Below are positions 1 through 9,035 of a stretch of DNA of 64,000 nt, piece after piece. A program made the translations under genes and the position numbers. Each line of letters begins with the position of its first letter. Within the stretch, counting starts at the first letter, position 1. Under the pieces are notes generated by a model that did no database searches, had not been told where the DNA came from, and worked only from the letters and a program-made list of their open reading frames with translations. Source of the stretch: Microbacteriaceae bacterium (GTDB lineage Bacteria > Actinomycetota > Actinomycetes > Actinomycetales > Microbacteriaceae); contig JAIYCT010000003.1 in the NCBI GenBank assembly GCA_027487865.1, positions 248,001 through 312,000 of the forward strand, in the 5' to 3' direction.

Positions 1-183
1 ACCGAGGCGCCAGCAGCCGTAGAGACCGAATCGGCTGCCGCAGAGGTAGTCGAAGAGGCCCCAGCAGAGGCAGAGGCTCCAGCCGCAGAGGTTGAAGCAC
101 CTGCAGCAGAGGTAGTCGAAGAGGCCCCTGCAGCAGAGGCTGAGGCACCTGCCGCAGAGGCAGACGCAACCACCGCTGAATAA
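1..183 (+). CDS. rplQ: C-terminal end (partial) of an upstream CDS; probable 50S ribosomal protein L17 with Ala/Glu/Pro-rich acidic tail
   Basis: Open frame 1 from base 1 to TAA at 181-183, translating to TEAPAAVETESAAAEVVEEAPAEAEAPAAEVEAPAAEVVEEAPAAEAEAPAAEADATTAE. The rplQ call rests only on its position before truA and on known acidic L17 tails in actinobacteria. Confidence 0.6.
   Translation, partial: TEAPAAVETESAAAEVVEEAPAEAEAPAAEVEAPAAEVVEEAPAAEAEAPAAEADATTAE
40..171 (+). repeat. Imperfect 66-bp tandem duplication (2 units, 22 aa each) in the acidic tail
   Basis: The 22-mer gcagaggtagtcgaagaggccc occurs at 40-61 and again at 106-127 (period 66 bp). The flanking sequence is also similar. 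Confidence 0.75.
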
Positions 184-193
184 GGAATTGCAA

Positions 194-1057
194 ATGAGTG
201 AACCCGCTGGTCTTGCTAGCGGGTTTTCTCGTTTCCGGGTTGACTTCGCCTACGACGGCACTGACTTTAACGGTTGGGCAAAACAGCCAAGGCTTCGAAC
301 CGTCCAGGGCGATTTGCTAAAGGTGCTGGAGCAGATTTTCGGTCCAACCGAAAACGATTTTGGGATGCGTATCGCAGGTCGCACCGATGCCGGTGTCCAC
401 GCAGATCACCAGGTTTGCCACTTTGACCTCTCACCTGAGCAGAAAAAGCGCCTGGGAAGAACCCCGCTTAGCGCAAGAAGACTAAACAACCTGCTTCCAG
501 CGGACATTGCGATTCACAGCATCGCGCCTGCTGCCGATGGCTTTGATGCAAGATTCTCGGCGATTGGTCGCAGCTACAAGTATTTGATTACCGACGGAGC
601 TTGCAAGCCAAATCCAAAGCGCGCGAGATATGCCTTGAGCGTGAAAAAAGAGCTCGATGTCGATTTGATGCAGCAGGGCACCAAATTATTGTTAGGTCTT
701 CGGGATTTTGGGGCCTTTTGCAAACCTCGCGAGGGTGCAACCACTATTCGAGACCTGCGAACCCTGAGTGTCACAAGACTTCCGGATAACGCTATCGAAG
801 TCTTTTTGGAAGCGGATGCTTTCTGCCACAACATGGTCAGGGCCATCGTCGGATCCTTGATAGCAGTGGGGGAAAAGCGCCATAGCCTGGCTGATCTCAA
901 AGCCATGCAGGAGTCCAAGGTTCGAGGGGCAAAAGTCAAGGTAATCGCCCCTAGGGGGCTAACTTTGGACGCAATTTCTTACCCAAGCGATGAGAAATTG
1001 GGCGAACAGGCTCAGCGCGCCAGAAGAAGGCGCACTGCAGAGGAAATATCTGTTTGA
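194..1057 (+). CDS. truA: tRNA pseudouridine(38-40) synthase TruA
   Basis: ORF 188..1057; ATG at 194. Motifs FAYDGTDFNGWAKQP, RIAGRTDAGVHA and HNMVRAIVGSL are typical of TruA. Confidence 0.93.
   Translation: MSEPAGLASGFSRFRVDFAYDGTDFNGWAKQPRLRTVQGDLLKVLEQIFGPTENDFGMRIAGRTDAGVHADHQVCHFDLSPEQKKRLGRTPLSARRLNNLLPADIAIHSIAPAADGFDARFSAIGRSYKYLITDGACKPNPKRARYALSVKKELDVDLMQQGTKLLLGLRDFGAFCKPREGATTIRDLRTLSVTRLPDNAIEVFLEADAFCHNMVRAIVGSLIAVGEKRHSLADLKAMQESKVRGAKVKVIAPRGLTLDAISYPSDEKLGEQAQRARRRRTAEEISV
201..230 (+). terminator. Terminator-like hairpin overlapping the 5' end of truA
   Basis: AACCCGCT (201-208) pairs with AGCGGGTT (218-225), extendable by two pairs, followed by TTCTCGTTT. Confidence 0.55.
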
Positions 1058-1061
1058 CCTA

Positions 1062-1112
1062 AGGCTAATTAGTCCCCTAGAATTAGCCCTTGGTTCGGCT
1101 CTGCCGAAAGGG
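1062..1112 (+). promoter_or_regulatory. Structured 5' leader of rplM-rpsI with two competing hairpins (candidate ribosomal-protein leader)
   Basis: Stem A: GGCTAATT (1063-1070) / AATTAGCC (1081-1088). Stem B: CCCT-tgg-TTCGGC (1087-1099) / GCCGAA-AGGG (1103-1112). The stems share bases 1087-1088 and more when A is extended. Confidence 0.45.
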
Positions 1113-1169
1113 TTTGAAACCGCGATACTGATGCGGAATCACACATAAGAAACTAAGAGGTAATTTAGC

Positions 1170-1613
1170 GTGCGTACTTATTCGCCAAAGGCCAGCGAGC
1201 TGTCCCACGAGTGGTTCATCATTGACGCCACAGACGTGGTTTTGGGTCGCCTAGCTTCTCACGCCGCAGTTTTGCTGCGCGGAAAGCACAAGCCAACCTT
1301 TGCTGCTCACATGGACAATGGTGACTTCGTCATCATCATCAACGCAGAGAAGGTTGCACTAACCGGTTCTAAGTTGGCCCAGAAGAAGGCTTACCGTCAC
1401 TCTGGTTACCCAGGTGGTCTAACCGCTACCACTTACTCTGAGCTTTTGGAGAAGAACCCAGAGCGCGCAGTTGAGAAGGCGATCCGCGGCATGTTGCCAA
1501 AGAACACCCTTGGCGACCAGCAGCTCTCCAAGCTAAAGGTTTATAAGGGCGCTGTCCACCCACACGTTGCACAGCAGCCAAAGCCATTCGTCATTGACCA
1601 GATTGCCCAGTAA
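1170..1613 (+). CDS. rplM: 50S ribosomal protein L13
   Basis: GTG start. [29 protein letters not shown] and GMLPKNTLG motifs. Confidence 0.97.
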   Translation: MRTYSPKASELSHEWFIIDATDVVLGRLASHAAVLLRGKHKPTFAAHMDNGDFVIIINAEKVALTGSKLAQKKAYRHSGYPGGLTATTYSELLEKNPERAVEKAIRGMLPKNTLGDQQLSKLKVYKGAVHPHVAQQPKPFVIDQIAQ

Positions 1614-1623
1614 GGAATACCAA

Positions 1624-2118
1624 TTGGCTGAGAAGATCGTCGCAGAAGTTGCAGAAGAGGCAGTAGTAGAGACCTCTTACACCACCGAGAGTGCTCCTGA
1701 GAAGCCTGTGCGCTCTCGTGGCAACCTGACTCAGAATGGCGCTGGCACTGGCCGTCGCAAGGAGGCAGTTGCTCGCGTTCGCCTAATCCCAGGTACCGGC
1801 ACGATCACCGTAAACGGTCGCACCCTAGAGGACTACTTCCCAAACAAGCTGCACCAGCAGCTAATCACCGACCCATTCAAGGTGCTAGAGCTACAGGGCG
1901 CATACGACGTCATCTCTCGCATCGATGGTGGCGGTATTGCTGGTCAGGCTGGAGCCCTTCGTCTAGGCATCTCTCGTGCACTGAACGAGATTGACACCGA
2001 CAACAACCGCGCTGCTTTGAAGAAGGCTGGCTTCCTCCGCCGTGACTCTCGAATCATTGAGAGCAAGAAGGCCGGTTTGAAGAAGGCCCGCAAAGCTTCT
2101 CAGTTCTCAAAGCGCTAA
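1624..2118 (+). CDS. rpsI: 30S ribosomal protein S9
   Basis: Likely TTG start at 1624 (track ORF 1567..2118). [19 protein letters not shown] and C-terminal [12 protein letters not shown]. Confidence 0.95.
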   Translation: MAEKIVAEVAEEAVVETSYTTESAPEKPVRSRGNLTQNGAGTGRRKEAVARVRLIPGTGTITVNGRTLEDYFPNKLHQQLITDPFKVLELQGAYDVISRIDGGGIAGQAGALRLGISRALNEIDTDNNRAALKKAGFLRRDSRIIESKKAGLKKARKASQFSKR

Positions 2119-2133
2119 AGATACGCTTCTGCC

Positions 2134-3477
2134 ATGGGCAGGCTATTTGGCACTGACGGTGTTCGCGGAACCGCGAACAAAGAAATCACGGCAGAATTCA
2201 CCCTACGTTTGGCGCAGGCTGCTGCCTTGGTTTTGGGTGCAGACGCCAGAAAGCGCGGCGATCGCCCAAGAGCCGTTATTGCCCACGACCCAAGAATTTC
2301 AAGTGACTTTATTTCAGCTGCCGTCGCAGCAGGACTAGCCTCATCCGGCGTTGACGTCTTTGACGCGGGAGTAGTTCCAACCCCGGCAGCGGCTTATCTA
2401 ACAGCAGACATTGGTGCCGATTTTGGTGTCATGATTTCGGCCAGTCACAACTCTGCACCGGACAACGGAATTAAGTTCTTTGCTCGCGGTGGTCACAAGT
2501 TGGCAGATGCCACCGAAGACAAAATTGCCGAAGCCATGGGTCAGGCCCTGACCCCAATCGGATCTGAAGTTGGTCGAGTGACCAGGTTCTCAGACGCCGA
2601 AGACCGCTACATCATTCACCTGCTTGGCACGCTACCGAATCGCCTTGACGGCTTGAAGATTGTGCTGGACTGCGCTCACGGTGCAGCGAGCGCTATATCT
2701 CCGCAGATTTTCTCCGATGCCGGAGCCAAGGTAATCGTTATCGGCGCCGATCCGGATGGTAACAACATCAACTCTGGATACGGCTCCACCCACCTCTCCG
2801 CGCTGCAGGCTGCAGTTATCAGCCACAAGGCTGACCTAGGTATCGCTCACGATGGTGATGCTGATCGCTGCCTAGCGGTTGACCACACCGGCGCAATTGT
2901 GGATGGCGATCACCTGATGACCATTTTGGCTTTGGCACTTCGCGAAACCGGAAGCCTCGCTAGAAACACCCTGGTCACCACGGTCATGTCTAACCTGGGC
3001 CTAAAGGTTGCAATGCGTGGCGCTGGAATCGATATCGTCGAGACCAATGTTGGCGATCGCTACGTTCTCGAGGCAATGCGCGAGGGCGGCTACTCACTAG
3101 GTGGCGAGCAGTCCGGGCACGTGATATTTGCGCAATACGCAACCACCGGCGATGGCGTGCTAACCGGATTGCACATCGCGGCCAAGGTTGCATCCTCTGG
3201 GCAATCCCTGCGTGAGCTAGCTGCAGTTATGCCTAATTTCCCACAGGTTTTGATCAATGTCCCAGGGGTAGACAAGACCAAGTTGAGCACCGACGAAGAG
3301 CTAAAGCAGTTGGTTGCAGCCGCAGAGGCTGAGCTTGGTGACAACGGACGAGTGCTACTTCGTGCATCTGGCACGGAGTCCTTGGTTCGCGTGATGGTGG
3401 AGGCTCAAGATCAGGGCACCGCGCAGAGCTGGGCCGAGAGAATCGCGCTTGCTGTTGAGCGCAGGCTCGGGCTTTAG
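2134..3477 (+). CDS. glmM: Phosphoglucosamine mutase
   Basis: [21 protein letters not shown] phosphoserine motif, [24 protein letters not shown]. Confidence 0.96.
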   Translation: MGRLFGTDGVRGTANKEITAEFTLRLAQAAALVLGADARKRGDRPRAVIAHDPRISSDFISAAVAAGLASSGVDVFDAGVVPTPAAAYLTADIGADFGVMISASHNSAPDNGIKFFARGGHKLADATEDKIAEAMGQALTPIGSEVGRVTRFSDAEDRYIIHLLGTLPNRLDGLKIVLDCAHGAASAISPQIFSDAGAKVIVIGADPDGNNINSGYGSTHLSALQAAVISHKADLGIAHDGDADRCLAVDHTGAIVDGDHLMTILALALRETGSLARNTLVTTVMSNLGLKVAMRGAGIDIVETNVGDRYVLEAMREGGYSLGGEQSGHVIFAQYATTGDGVLTGLHIAAKVASSGQSLRELAAVMPNFPQVLINVPGVDKTKLSTDEELKQLVAAAEAELGDNGRVLLRASGTESLVRVMVEAQDQGTAQSWAERIALAVERRLGL

Positions 3478-3785
3478 TGCGCACCCACCAGCTCCGTCGC
3501 TACAAAATTGCGGACGGCAAACTTCCTGAATTCGCCAGTTGGCTAAATAGCACCTTGATTCCAGTCCGGGAAGGTTTTGGCTTCCGAGTCGAATTTCAGT
3601 TAATTGATCGTGAGGCTAGCGAGTTTATTTGGTGCGTATCGCTTGATGGTGATGAAGAGAACTTCTTGAAAATCCAAGAGCAATACAACGAATCACCTCA
3701 GCGTGCTAAAGCGGTAGAAACCCTGCCAAAGTGCATCGATTCGATGCAGATTAGTTTTGTTGAAGCGCTATATCTTCCTAAGTAA
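3477..3785 (+). CDS. Hypothetical protein, 102 aa (possible dimeric alpha/beta-barrel/NIPSNAP-like)
   Basis: GTG start overlaps the last base of the glmM stop codon (TAGTG), so probably co-translated. No firm family recognised. Confidence 0.6.
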   Translation: MRTHQLRRYKIADGKLPEFASWLNSTLIPVREGFGFRVEFQLIDREASEFIWCVSLDGDEENFLKIQEQYNESPQRAKAVETLPKCIDSMQISFVEALYLPK

Positions 3786-4715
3786 TACCTGCTGGACGCG
3801 GTGTTCATCGCCCTTTTGCATCACTAACTTCGCGCGTGATCTAGTTGGCTCAATGTTCTCGCGCAAATTCGGGAGGTTAATGTCCTCCCAAAAACCCTTT
3901 GCTCGCTCGGTTGCCTCATCCAGGTTTAACTCTTTGGTTAGCTGGTGAAAGTAGGAGCGTGGGTTGGTAAAGGCGCTGGTCCAAAGCTGCAAAAAGCGCG
4001 ACAGGTACCACTTCTCAATGGTCTTAGGATTCGCATCGATGTAGATCGTGAAATCAAAGAAATCACTAAGCGCCAACTCCTGGCCGATTGCCGGTGGCTG
4101 CAAAACATTTAGACCCTCGAGAATCAAAACATCCGGTGTTCTTACCTCTTCAAACTCACCTTCGACAATGTCGTATGACAGGTGGGAGTAAACCGGCGCG
4201 GTTACGCTCTCGACTCCGGATTTCACATCGCTTACAAACTTTAGAAGACGCTTGCGGTCGTAGCTCTCCGGGAAACCTTTGCGATCCAAAATCCCTCGCC
4301 GTTCAAGCTCAGCATTTGGATATAGGAAGCCGTCGGTGGTTACCAGTTCAACGCTTGGGGTTCCCTCCCAGCGCGACATGAGCTCCTTTAGGAGCCTTGC
4401 GACTGTGGATTTACCAACCGCTACCGAACCTGCGATGCCAATAATGAAGGGAGTTTTAGCGGATCTCTCGCCCATAAAATCTGATGCTGCGGAGTGAAGT
4501 TTTTGTGTTTGGTTGGCGTGCAGTGAGAGCAGGTGGGAAACCGGTAGGTAAACCTCTTCCACTTCCTTCATGTCCAGAAAATCGCCGAGGCTCTTGAGGT
4601 TTGTAAGCTCTTTTTCGGTGAGCGGCAACTGAGTATTTTTGCCAAGTTCAGCCCAGTCTGCTCGCTCAATTGCGAGGTATGGAGAAAGCTCCCCAAGGAC
4701 CTGTGCTGCGCTCAT
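3768..4715 (-). CDS. coaA: Type I pantothenate kinase
   Basis: GIAGSVAVGKSTVARLLKEL Walker A, TTDGFLYPN, ILEGLNVLQ. Confidence 0.95.
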   Translation of the reverse strand: MSAAQVLGELSPYLAIERADWAELGKNTQLPLTEKELTNLKSLGDFLDMKEVEEVYLPVSHLLSLHANQTQKLHSAASDFMGERSAKTPFIIGIAGSVAVGKSTVARLLKELMSRWEGTPSVELVTTDGFLYPNAELERRGILDRKGFPESYDRKRLLKFVSDVKSGVESVTAPVYSHLSYDIVEGEFEEVRTPDVLILEGLNVLQPPAIGQELALSDFFDFTIYIDANPKTIEKWYLSRFLQLWTSAFTNPRSYFHQLTKELNLDEATERAKGFWEDINLPNLRENIEPTRSRAKLVMQKGDEHRVQQVLLRKI

Positions 4716-4745
4716 AATTGGCTATTCTGCCGTAGATTAGTGGTC

Positions 4746-6596
4746 ATGTGTGGAATCGTCGGTTATGTAGGGCCGGGGTCAACACTCGATGTACTTCTTG
4801 GAGGCCTCAAGCGCCTTGAATATCGAGGCTATGACTCTGCTGGTATTTCTGTAATTGACCCAGATTTGGGTCTGCAGACGCGTAAGCGCGCTGGCAAGTT
4901 GCAGGTATTGGTTGACTACCTAAATGAGTCGCCGCTGGAAGATGCACACATCGGTATCGGCCACACTCGTTGGGCGACTCACGGGGCTCCTACCGATGGC
5001 AATGCCCACCCGCACCTTGGTGGCGATGGCCTAAAGCTTTCCCTTATTCACAACGGAATCATCGAAAACTTCTCCGAGCTAAAGGCTGAGCTTTTGGCCC
5101 AGGGTGTGAATTTTTCCTCTGAGACCGACTCTGAGGTAGCAGCTCACTTGGTGGCGCGCGCATATGACGAAACCAAGGATCTGAAAGCGGCATTTGTTTC
5201 GGTGGTAAACCGACTGCACGGCGCTTTCACACTGCTCTGCATCCACGAGGATTACCAGGACCTGATCCTTGCCGCTCGCAGAAACTCTCCGCTGGTTATT
5301 GGATTGGGCGATAACGAAAACTTCCTCGGTAGCGATGTCGCAGCTTTTGTTGAACACACCAAGCGCGCTGTCTCGGTAGGTCAGGACCAGATCGTTGAAC
5401 TCAGAAGCGACTCGGTAAAGATTTCGACTTTCCATGGTGAGAGCGTTGAGTTAGACGAATTCACTGTCGATTGGGATGCCACCAGCGCATCTAAGGGCGG
5501 TTGGCCATCGTTTATGGCCAAAGAGATTGCCGACCAACCGCAGGCGGTTGGCGACACCCTGATGGGGCGTTTGGATTCTGATGGCCGAGTAAAGCTCGAT
5601 GAATTTGCGGGGCTGGAAAAACTCTCCGAGGTAACTCGCATCATCATCACCGCCTGCGGCACCGCCGCCTATGCCGGTGAAGTGGCTAAGTACGCAATTG
5701 AGAAGTGGGCCAAGATTCCAGTGAGCGTTGAGCTAGCTCACGAATTCAGATACCGCGATCCAGTCATTGATGAAAACACTTTGATTTTGGCAATTAGCCA
5801 GTCCGGCGAAACCATGGACACTCTGATGGCAATTCGCTACGCCAAGGAGCAGGGTGCCAAAGTTCTAAGCATCTGCAACACCCAGGGTGCAACTCTCGCG
5901 CGTGAATCTGATGCAACCATCTACACCCACGCAGGTCCTGAGGTTGCCGTAGCATCCACCAAGGCCTTCACGGCGCAGATCACTGCTGGCTTGCTAGTTG
6001 CACTTTCACTTGGCTGGTTGCGAAAGGCGCTGCCGGAAGCACAACTTACAGACCTGGGCAAAGAACTTCTAAAACTTCCACGTCAGGTCAAGAACGTGCT
6101 CGAGTCACTAGATCGCATGCGCAACCTGGGTCGCGAGTACTCCCATGCCAAATCGGTGCTTTTCTTGGGCCGCAACGTTGGCTACCCAATTGCAATGGAG
6201 GGTGCGCTAAAGCTCAAGGAGCTGGCCTATATCCATGCCGAGGGTTTTGCAGCCGGAGAACTCAAGCACGGTCCAATTGCGCTTATCGAAGCTGGCCAGC
6301 CAGTGATTGTTGTGGTGCCATCGCCAAAGGGCGAAGACTCTCTGCACCCGAAGGTGATCTCGAATATCCAGGAGATTAAAGCTAGAGGCGCAAAGGTGAT
6401 TGCAATCGCCGAGGCTGGCGATCAGCTAGTCGCTCAGTTTGCCGATGAAGTGTTTAGCATCCCTGCCTCTCACCCGATGATGGCAGCTGTGCTCTCAGTG
6501 ATTCCTTTGCAGACCTTCGCGCTCGAACTTGCTTCAGCCAAGGGTCTGGATGTTGACCAGCCAAGAAACTTGGCAAAGAGCGTTACGGTCGAATAA
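4746..6596 (+). CDS. glmS: Glutamine-fructose-6-phosphate aminotransferase (isomerizing)
   Basis: Start placed at ATG 4746 so that catalytic Cys follows Met (MCGIVGYVG). SIS-domain motifs; C-terminal PRNLAKSVTVE. Confidence 0.97.
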   Translation: MCGIVGYVGPGSTLDVLLGGLKRLEYRGYDSAGISVIDPDLGLQTRKRAGKLQVLVDYLNESPLEDAHIGIGHTRWATHGAPTDGNAHPHLGGDGLKLSLIHNGIIENFSELKAELLAQGVNFSSETDSEVAAHLVARAYDETKDLKAAFVSVVNRLHGAFTLLCIHEDYQDLILAARRNSPLVIGLGDNENFLGSDVAAFVEHTKRAVSVGQDQIVELRSDSVKISTFHGESVELDEFTVDWDATSASKGGWPSFMAKEIADQPQAVGDTLMGRLDSDGRVKLDEFAGLEKLSEVTRIIITACGTAAYAGEVAKYAIEKWAKIPVSVELAHEFRYRDPVIDENTLILAISQSGETMDTLMAIRYAKEQGAKVLSICNTQGATLARESDATIYTHAGPEVAVASTKAFTAQITAGLLVALSLGWLRKALPEAQLTDLGKELLKLPRQVKNVLESLDRMRNLGREYSHAKSVLFLGRNVGYPIAMEGALKLKELAYIHAEGFAAGELKHGPIALIEAGQPVIVVVPSPKGEDSLHPKVISNIQEIKARGAKVIAIAEAGDQLVAQFADEVFSIPASHPMMAAVLSVIPLQTFALELASAKGLDVDQPRNLAKSVTVE

Positions 6597-6950
6597 GTGA
6601 TCTACGGGGTCGGCACTGACCTTTGCTCAGTGGTGCGCATTGCCGATTCGTTGGCGCGGACTCCTAATCTCAAGGAGCGTCTGTTTCACCCAAACGAGTA
6701 TTCACTTGCCAATGCATCCCTGGCTGCCAGGTTTGCTGCCAAAGAGGCCCTTGCCAAAGCAATCGGTGACCCAAAACTTTTGAGCTGGTCTGAAATTGAG
6801 ATCGTGAAAGATGATTTGGGTAAACCAAGCATTCAACTGCATGGTCTTACTAAGCAGCGAGTGGAAACTCTAGGCATTACAGCCATCCAGCTTTCACTAA
6901 CGCATGAGCAAGAACTTGCGTCTGCCTTTGTTGTGTTGGAGGCTAACTAG
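6597..6950 (+). CDS. acpS: Holo-[acyl-carrier-protein] synthase
   Basis: GVGTDLCSVVRI, RFAAKEALAKAIG, LSLTHE. Confidence 0.93.
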   Translation: MIYGVGTDLCSVVRIADSLARTPNLKERLFHPNEYSLANASLAARFAAKEALAKAIGDPKLLSWSEIEIVKDDLGKPSIQLHGLTKQRVETLGITAIQLSLTHEQELASAFVVLEAN

Positions 6951-8012
6951 ATGCGCGAAATTCAAGTCGACCTAGCCAAGATTCAGAACAACTATCGAAC
7001 GCTCAAGGCACTTGTTGCGCCCAGTGAGGTTATGGCTGTTGTAAAGGCCAACGGCTATGGTCACGGCATGCACGAGGTTGCGCAAGCTCTCGAAGACATC
7101 GCAGTCGATGCACTCGGGGTTGCTGACTTAGACGAGGCAATCGCGCTGCGCGCAGCAGGTATCAAGTCTCGCTTGATGTGCTGGATCCTCAGTGCTGACG
7201 ATGATTTTCAAATGGCTGCCGAGCAGAACATTGAGCTGGGAATATCGAACTTCGTAGTTTTGGAAGCGGCGCTTGCAGCCAATGTCAAAACCATCCACAT
7301 TAAGGTTGACACCGGTCTGGGGCGTGCTGGTTTTGCCAAGACTCAGTGGGCTGAGGTCTTTGAGAAACTCTCCGGCAAGACCATCGGCCTGTTCTCTCAC
7401 CTGGCCAACACCTCGGAGGAGGAAGACCTAGGGCAGGAGCAGCTGTTTTTGGAAGCGGAAACTCTGGCACTGGCTTCCGGAGTCAAGATATCGCAGCGTC
7501 ATTTGGCCGCAACCGCAGGAGCGCTTAGCTACCCGAGTATGAGATACGAAATGGTGCGCGCTGGCATTGGGATTTACGGTCTTAACCCATGGGAAGACCG
7601 CGAATACTCGCAGTATCAGCTGCAACCTGCAATGCGAGCTGTGTCTGAGGTGGTAAATCTAAAGCGAGTGCCGGCTGGGCAGGGCGTTTCCTACGGATAC
7701 CGTTATCGCACCGCTCAAGAAACCAATTTGGCGCTGGTGCCATTTGGCTATTCCGAAGGAATGCCAAGAATTGCAGTTGGAGCAAAGGTTCTAATTGCGG
7801 GCAAGCAGTTTGAGGTTTCAGGCAGGGTGGCGATGGATCAGTTCGTGGTCGATATTGGCGACCACGAGGTGCCCCTTGGCAGCGAGGTTGTCATCTTTGG
7901 AGATCCTGCGAAGGGTGAGCCATCGGCTGAAGACCTAGGTGCATCCGCCGGCACAATCAACTATGAGATTGTTACTCGGATTGGCGGAAGAGCAAAGAGG
8001 GTTTACCTCTAG
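6951..8012 (+). CDS. alr: Alanine racemase
   Basis: AVVKANGYGHG PLP-lysine motif; RAGIGIYGLNP; VAMDQFVVDIG. Confidence 0.96.
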   Translation: MREIQVDLAKIQNNYRTLKALVAPSEVMAVVKANGYGHGMHEVAQALEDIAVDALGVADLDEAIALRAAGIKSRLMCWILSADDDFQMAAEQNIELGISNFVVLEAALAANVKTIHIKVDTGLGRAGFAKTQWAEVFEKLSGKTIGLFSHLANTSEEEDLGQEQLFLEAETLALASGVKISQRHLAATAGALSYPSMRYEMVRAGIGIYGLNPWEDREYSQYQLQPAMRAVSEVVNLKRVPAGQGVSYGYRYRTAQETNLALVPFGYSEGMPRIAVGAKVLIAGKQFEVSGRVAMDQFVVDIGDHEVPLGSEVVIFGDPAKGEPSAEDLGASAGTINYEIVTRIGGRAKRVYL

Positions 8013-8014
8013 GT

Positions 8015-8467
8015 ATGGAATTTAGAATCCAAGACCCAGATCACATGCACCTGCTTGGACTAGCAATAGCCAAAGCTCTTCGTGCCGGTGATTTGCTGTT
8101 GCTAAATGGCCCTTTGGGTGCTGGTAAAACAACCCTGACCCGAGGAATCGGGGAGGGCCTTGGGGCTCAAGGAACCGTGCAGTCGCCAACCTTTGTTTTG
8201 GCAAGAACTCACAGAACTGCGGTTGGACCAAAGCTGGTTCACGTTGATGCCTACCGCTTGAATTCAGCGGTTGAGCTGGATGATCTGGATATCGATTTTG
8301 CTAATTCAATTGTTGTGGTCGAATGGGCTAGGGACTACGTCGATGGCATTGCTGACCACTTTTTGCAGGTCGACATAAATCGTGAGTCCGAGGATGAATC
8401 TCGCCTGGTGAACATTTCCGGAGTGGGCAAGCGTTGGGAAGGGGTGGAAATTGCTATTAGCAATTGA
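8015..8467 (+). CDS. tsaE: tRNA (adenosine(37)-N6)-threonylcarbamoyltransferase complex ATPase subunit TsaE
   Basis: GPLGAGKTTLTRGIGEGLG, VQSPTFVLARTH, HVDAYRL. Confidence 0.95.
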   Translation: MEFRIQDPDHMHLLGLAIAKALRAGDLLLLNGPLGAGKTTLTRGIGEGLGAQGTVQSPTFVLARTHRTAVGPKLVHVDAYRLNSAVELDDLDIDFANSIVVVEWARDYVDGIADHFLQVDINRESEDESRLVNISGVGKRWEGVEIAISN

Positions 8468-9035
8468 TACCTCGGCTGGCACATCGACTGCAGTCTTCGA
8501 CGGGGAGAAACTTCTAGGTTTTGTCGAACACGACGACCCGTTTGGTCACGCTGAAAACATCGGCAACGCGATTGCAGAGGTTATGGCGAACGCTGGCATC
8601 ACAGCCAGCGAAGTAACTGCGGTCGCGATTGGTCGGGGACCAGCTCCCTATACCGGACTTCGAGTTGGAATGGCGGCCGGGGCCTCCTTTGCCATGGCAC
8701 TGGGCATTCCACTGCATTCGATCATGAACCTAGATGCAGTCGCACTTTCCCACGGGCAAGCCAAGATTTTGGTGTCCTCTGATGCCAAACGTAAAGAGCT
8801 TTTTGTCGCTACCTACGACCAAGGCAAACGAGTCTTTGGGCCGGCCGTGCTTAAGCCCGAAGAGCTTGGCAAATTTGGAGGCTTTGCTCAGGTCGAAGGC
8901 AAATGCAATGCGGAGCTAGTTGGAAGGTATGCACTCTGGGCCCAGGCGTCCGGCATCGATCTCAGCGACTCGTCAGCTCTTTATTTGAGATCACCAGATG
9001 TCGCCCCGTCAGCTGGAAAGCGGGTGACTGGCTAA
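8451..9035 (+). CDS. tsaB: tRNA threonylcarbamoyladenosine biosynthesis protein TsaB
   Basis: [27 protein letters not shown]. Overlaps the 3' end of tsaE by 17 nt. Confidence 0.93.
   Translation: MLLAIDTSAGTSTAVFDGEKLLGFVEHDDPFGHAENIGNAIAEVMANAGITASEVTAVAIGRGPAPYTGLRVGMAAGASFAMALGIPLHSIMNLDAVALSHGQAKILVSSDAKRKELFVATYDQGKRVFGPAVLKPEELGKFGGFAQVEGKCNAELVGRYALWAQASGIDLSDSSALYLRSPDVAPSAGKRVTG

Noticed and set aside
574-939. Antisense ORF (121 aa) inside truA and the many similar shadow ORFs in the track (e.g. 4088..4381, 5079..5435, 26961..27482, 44552..45010)
   Set aside because: They lie fully opposite or out of frame with strongly supported genes, have low-complexity or Arg/Ser-rich translations, and carry no recognisable family motif. 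Expected by-products of coding-strand codon bias.
8903-9034. Upstream N-terminal extension of the RimI-TsaD ORF ([21 protein letters not shown]...)
   Set aside because: This stretch overlaps tsaB in another frame and lacks GNAT-like sequence. The ATG at 9035 overlapping the tsaB stop is the more plausible start.
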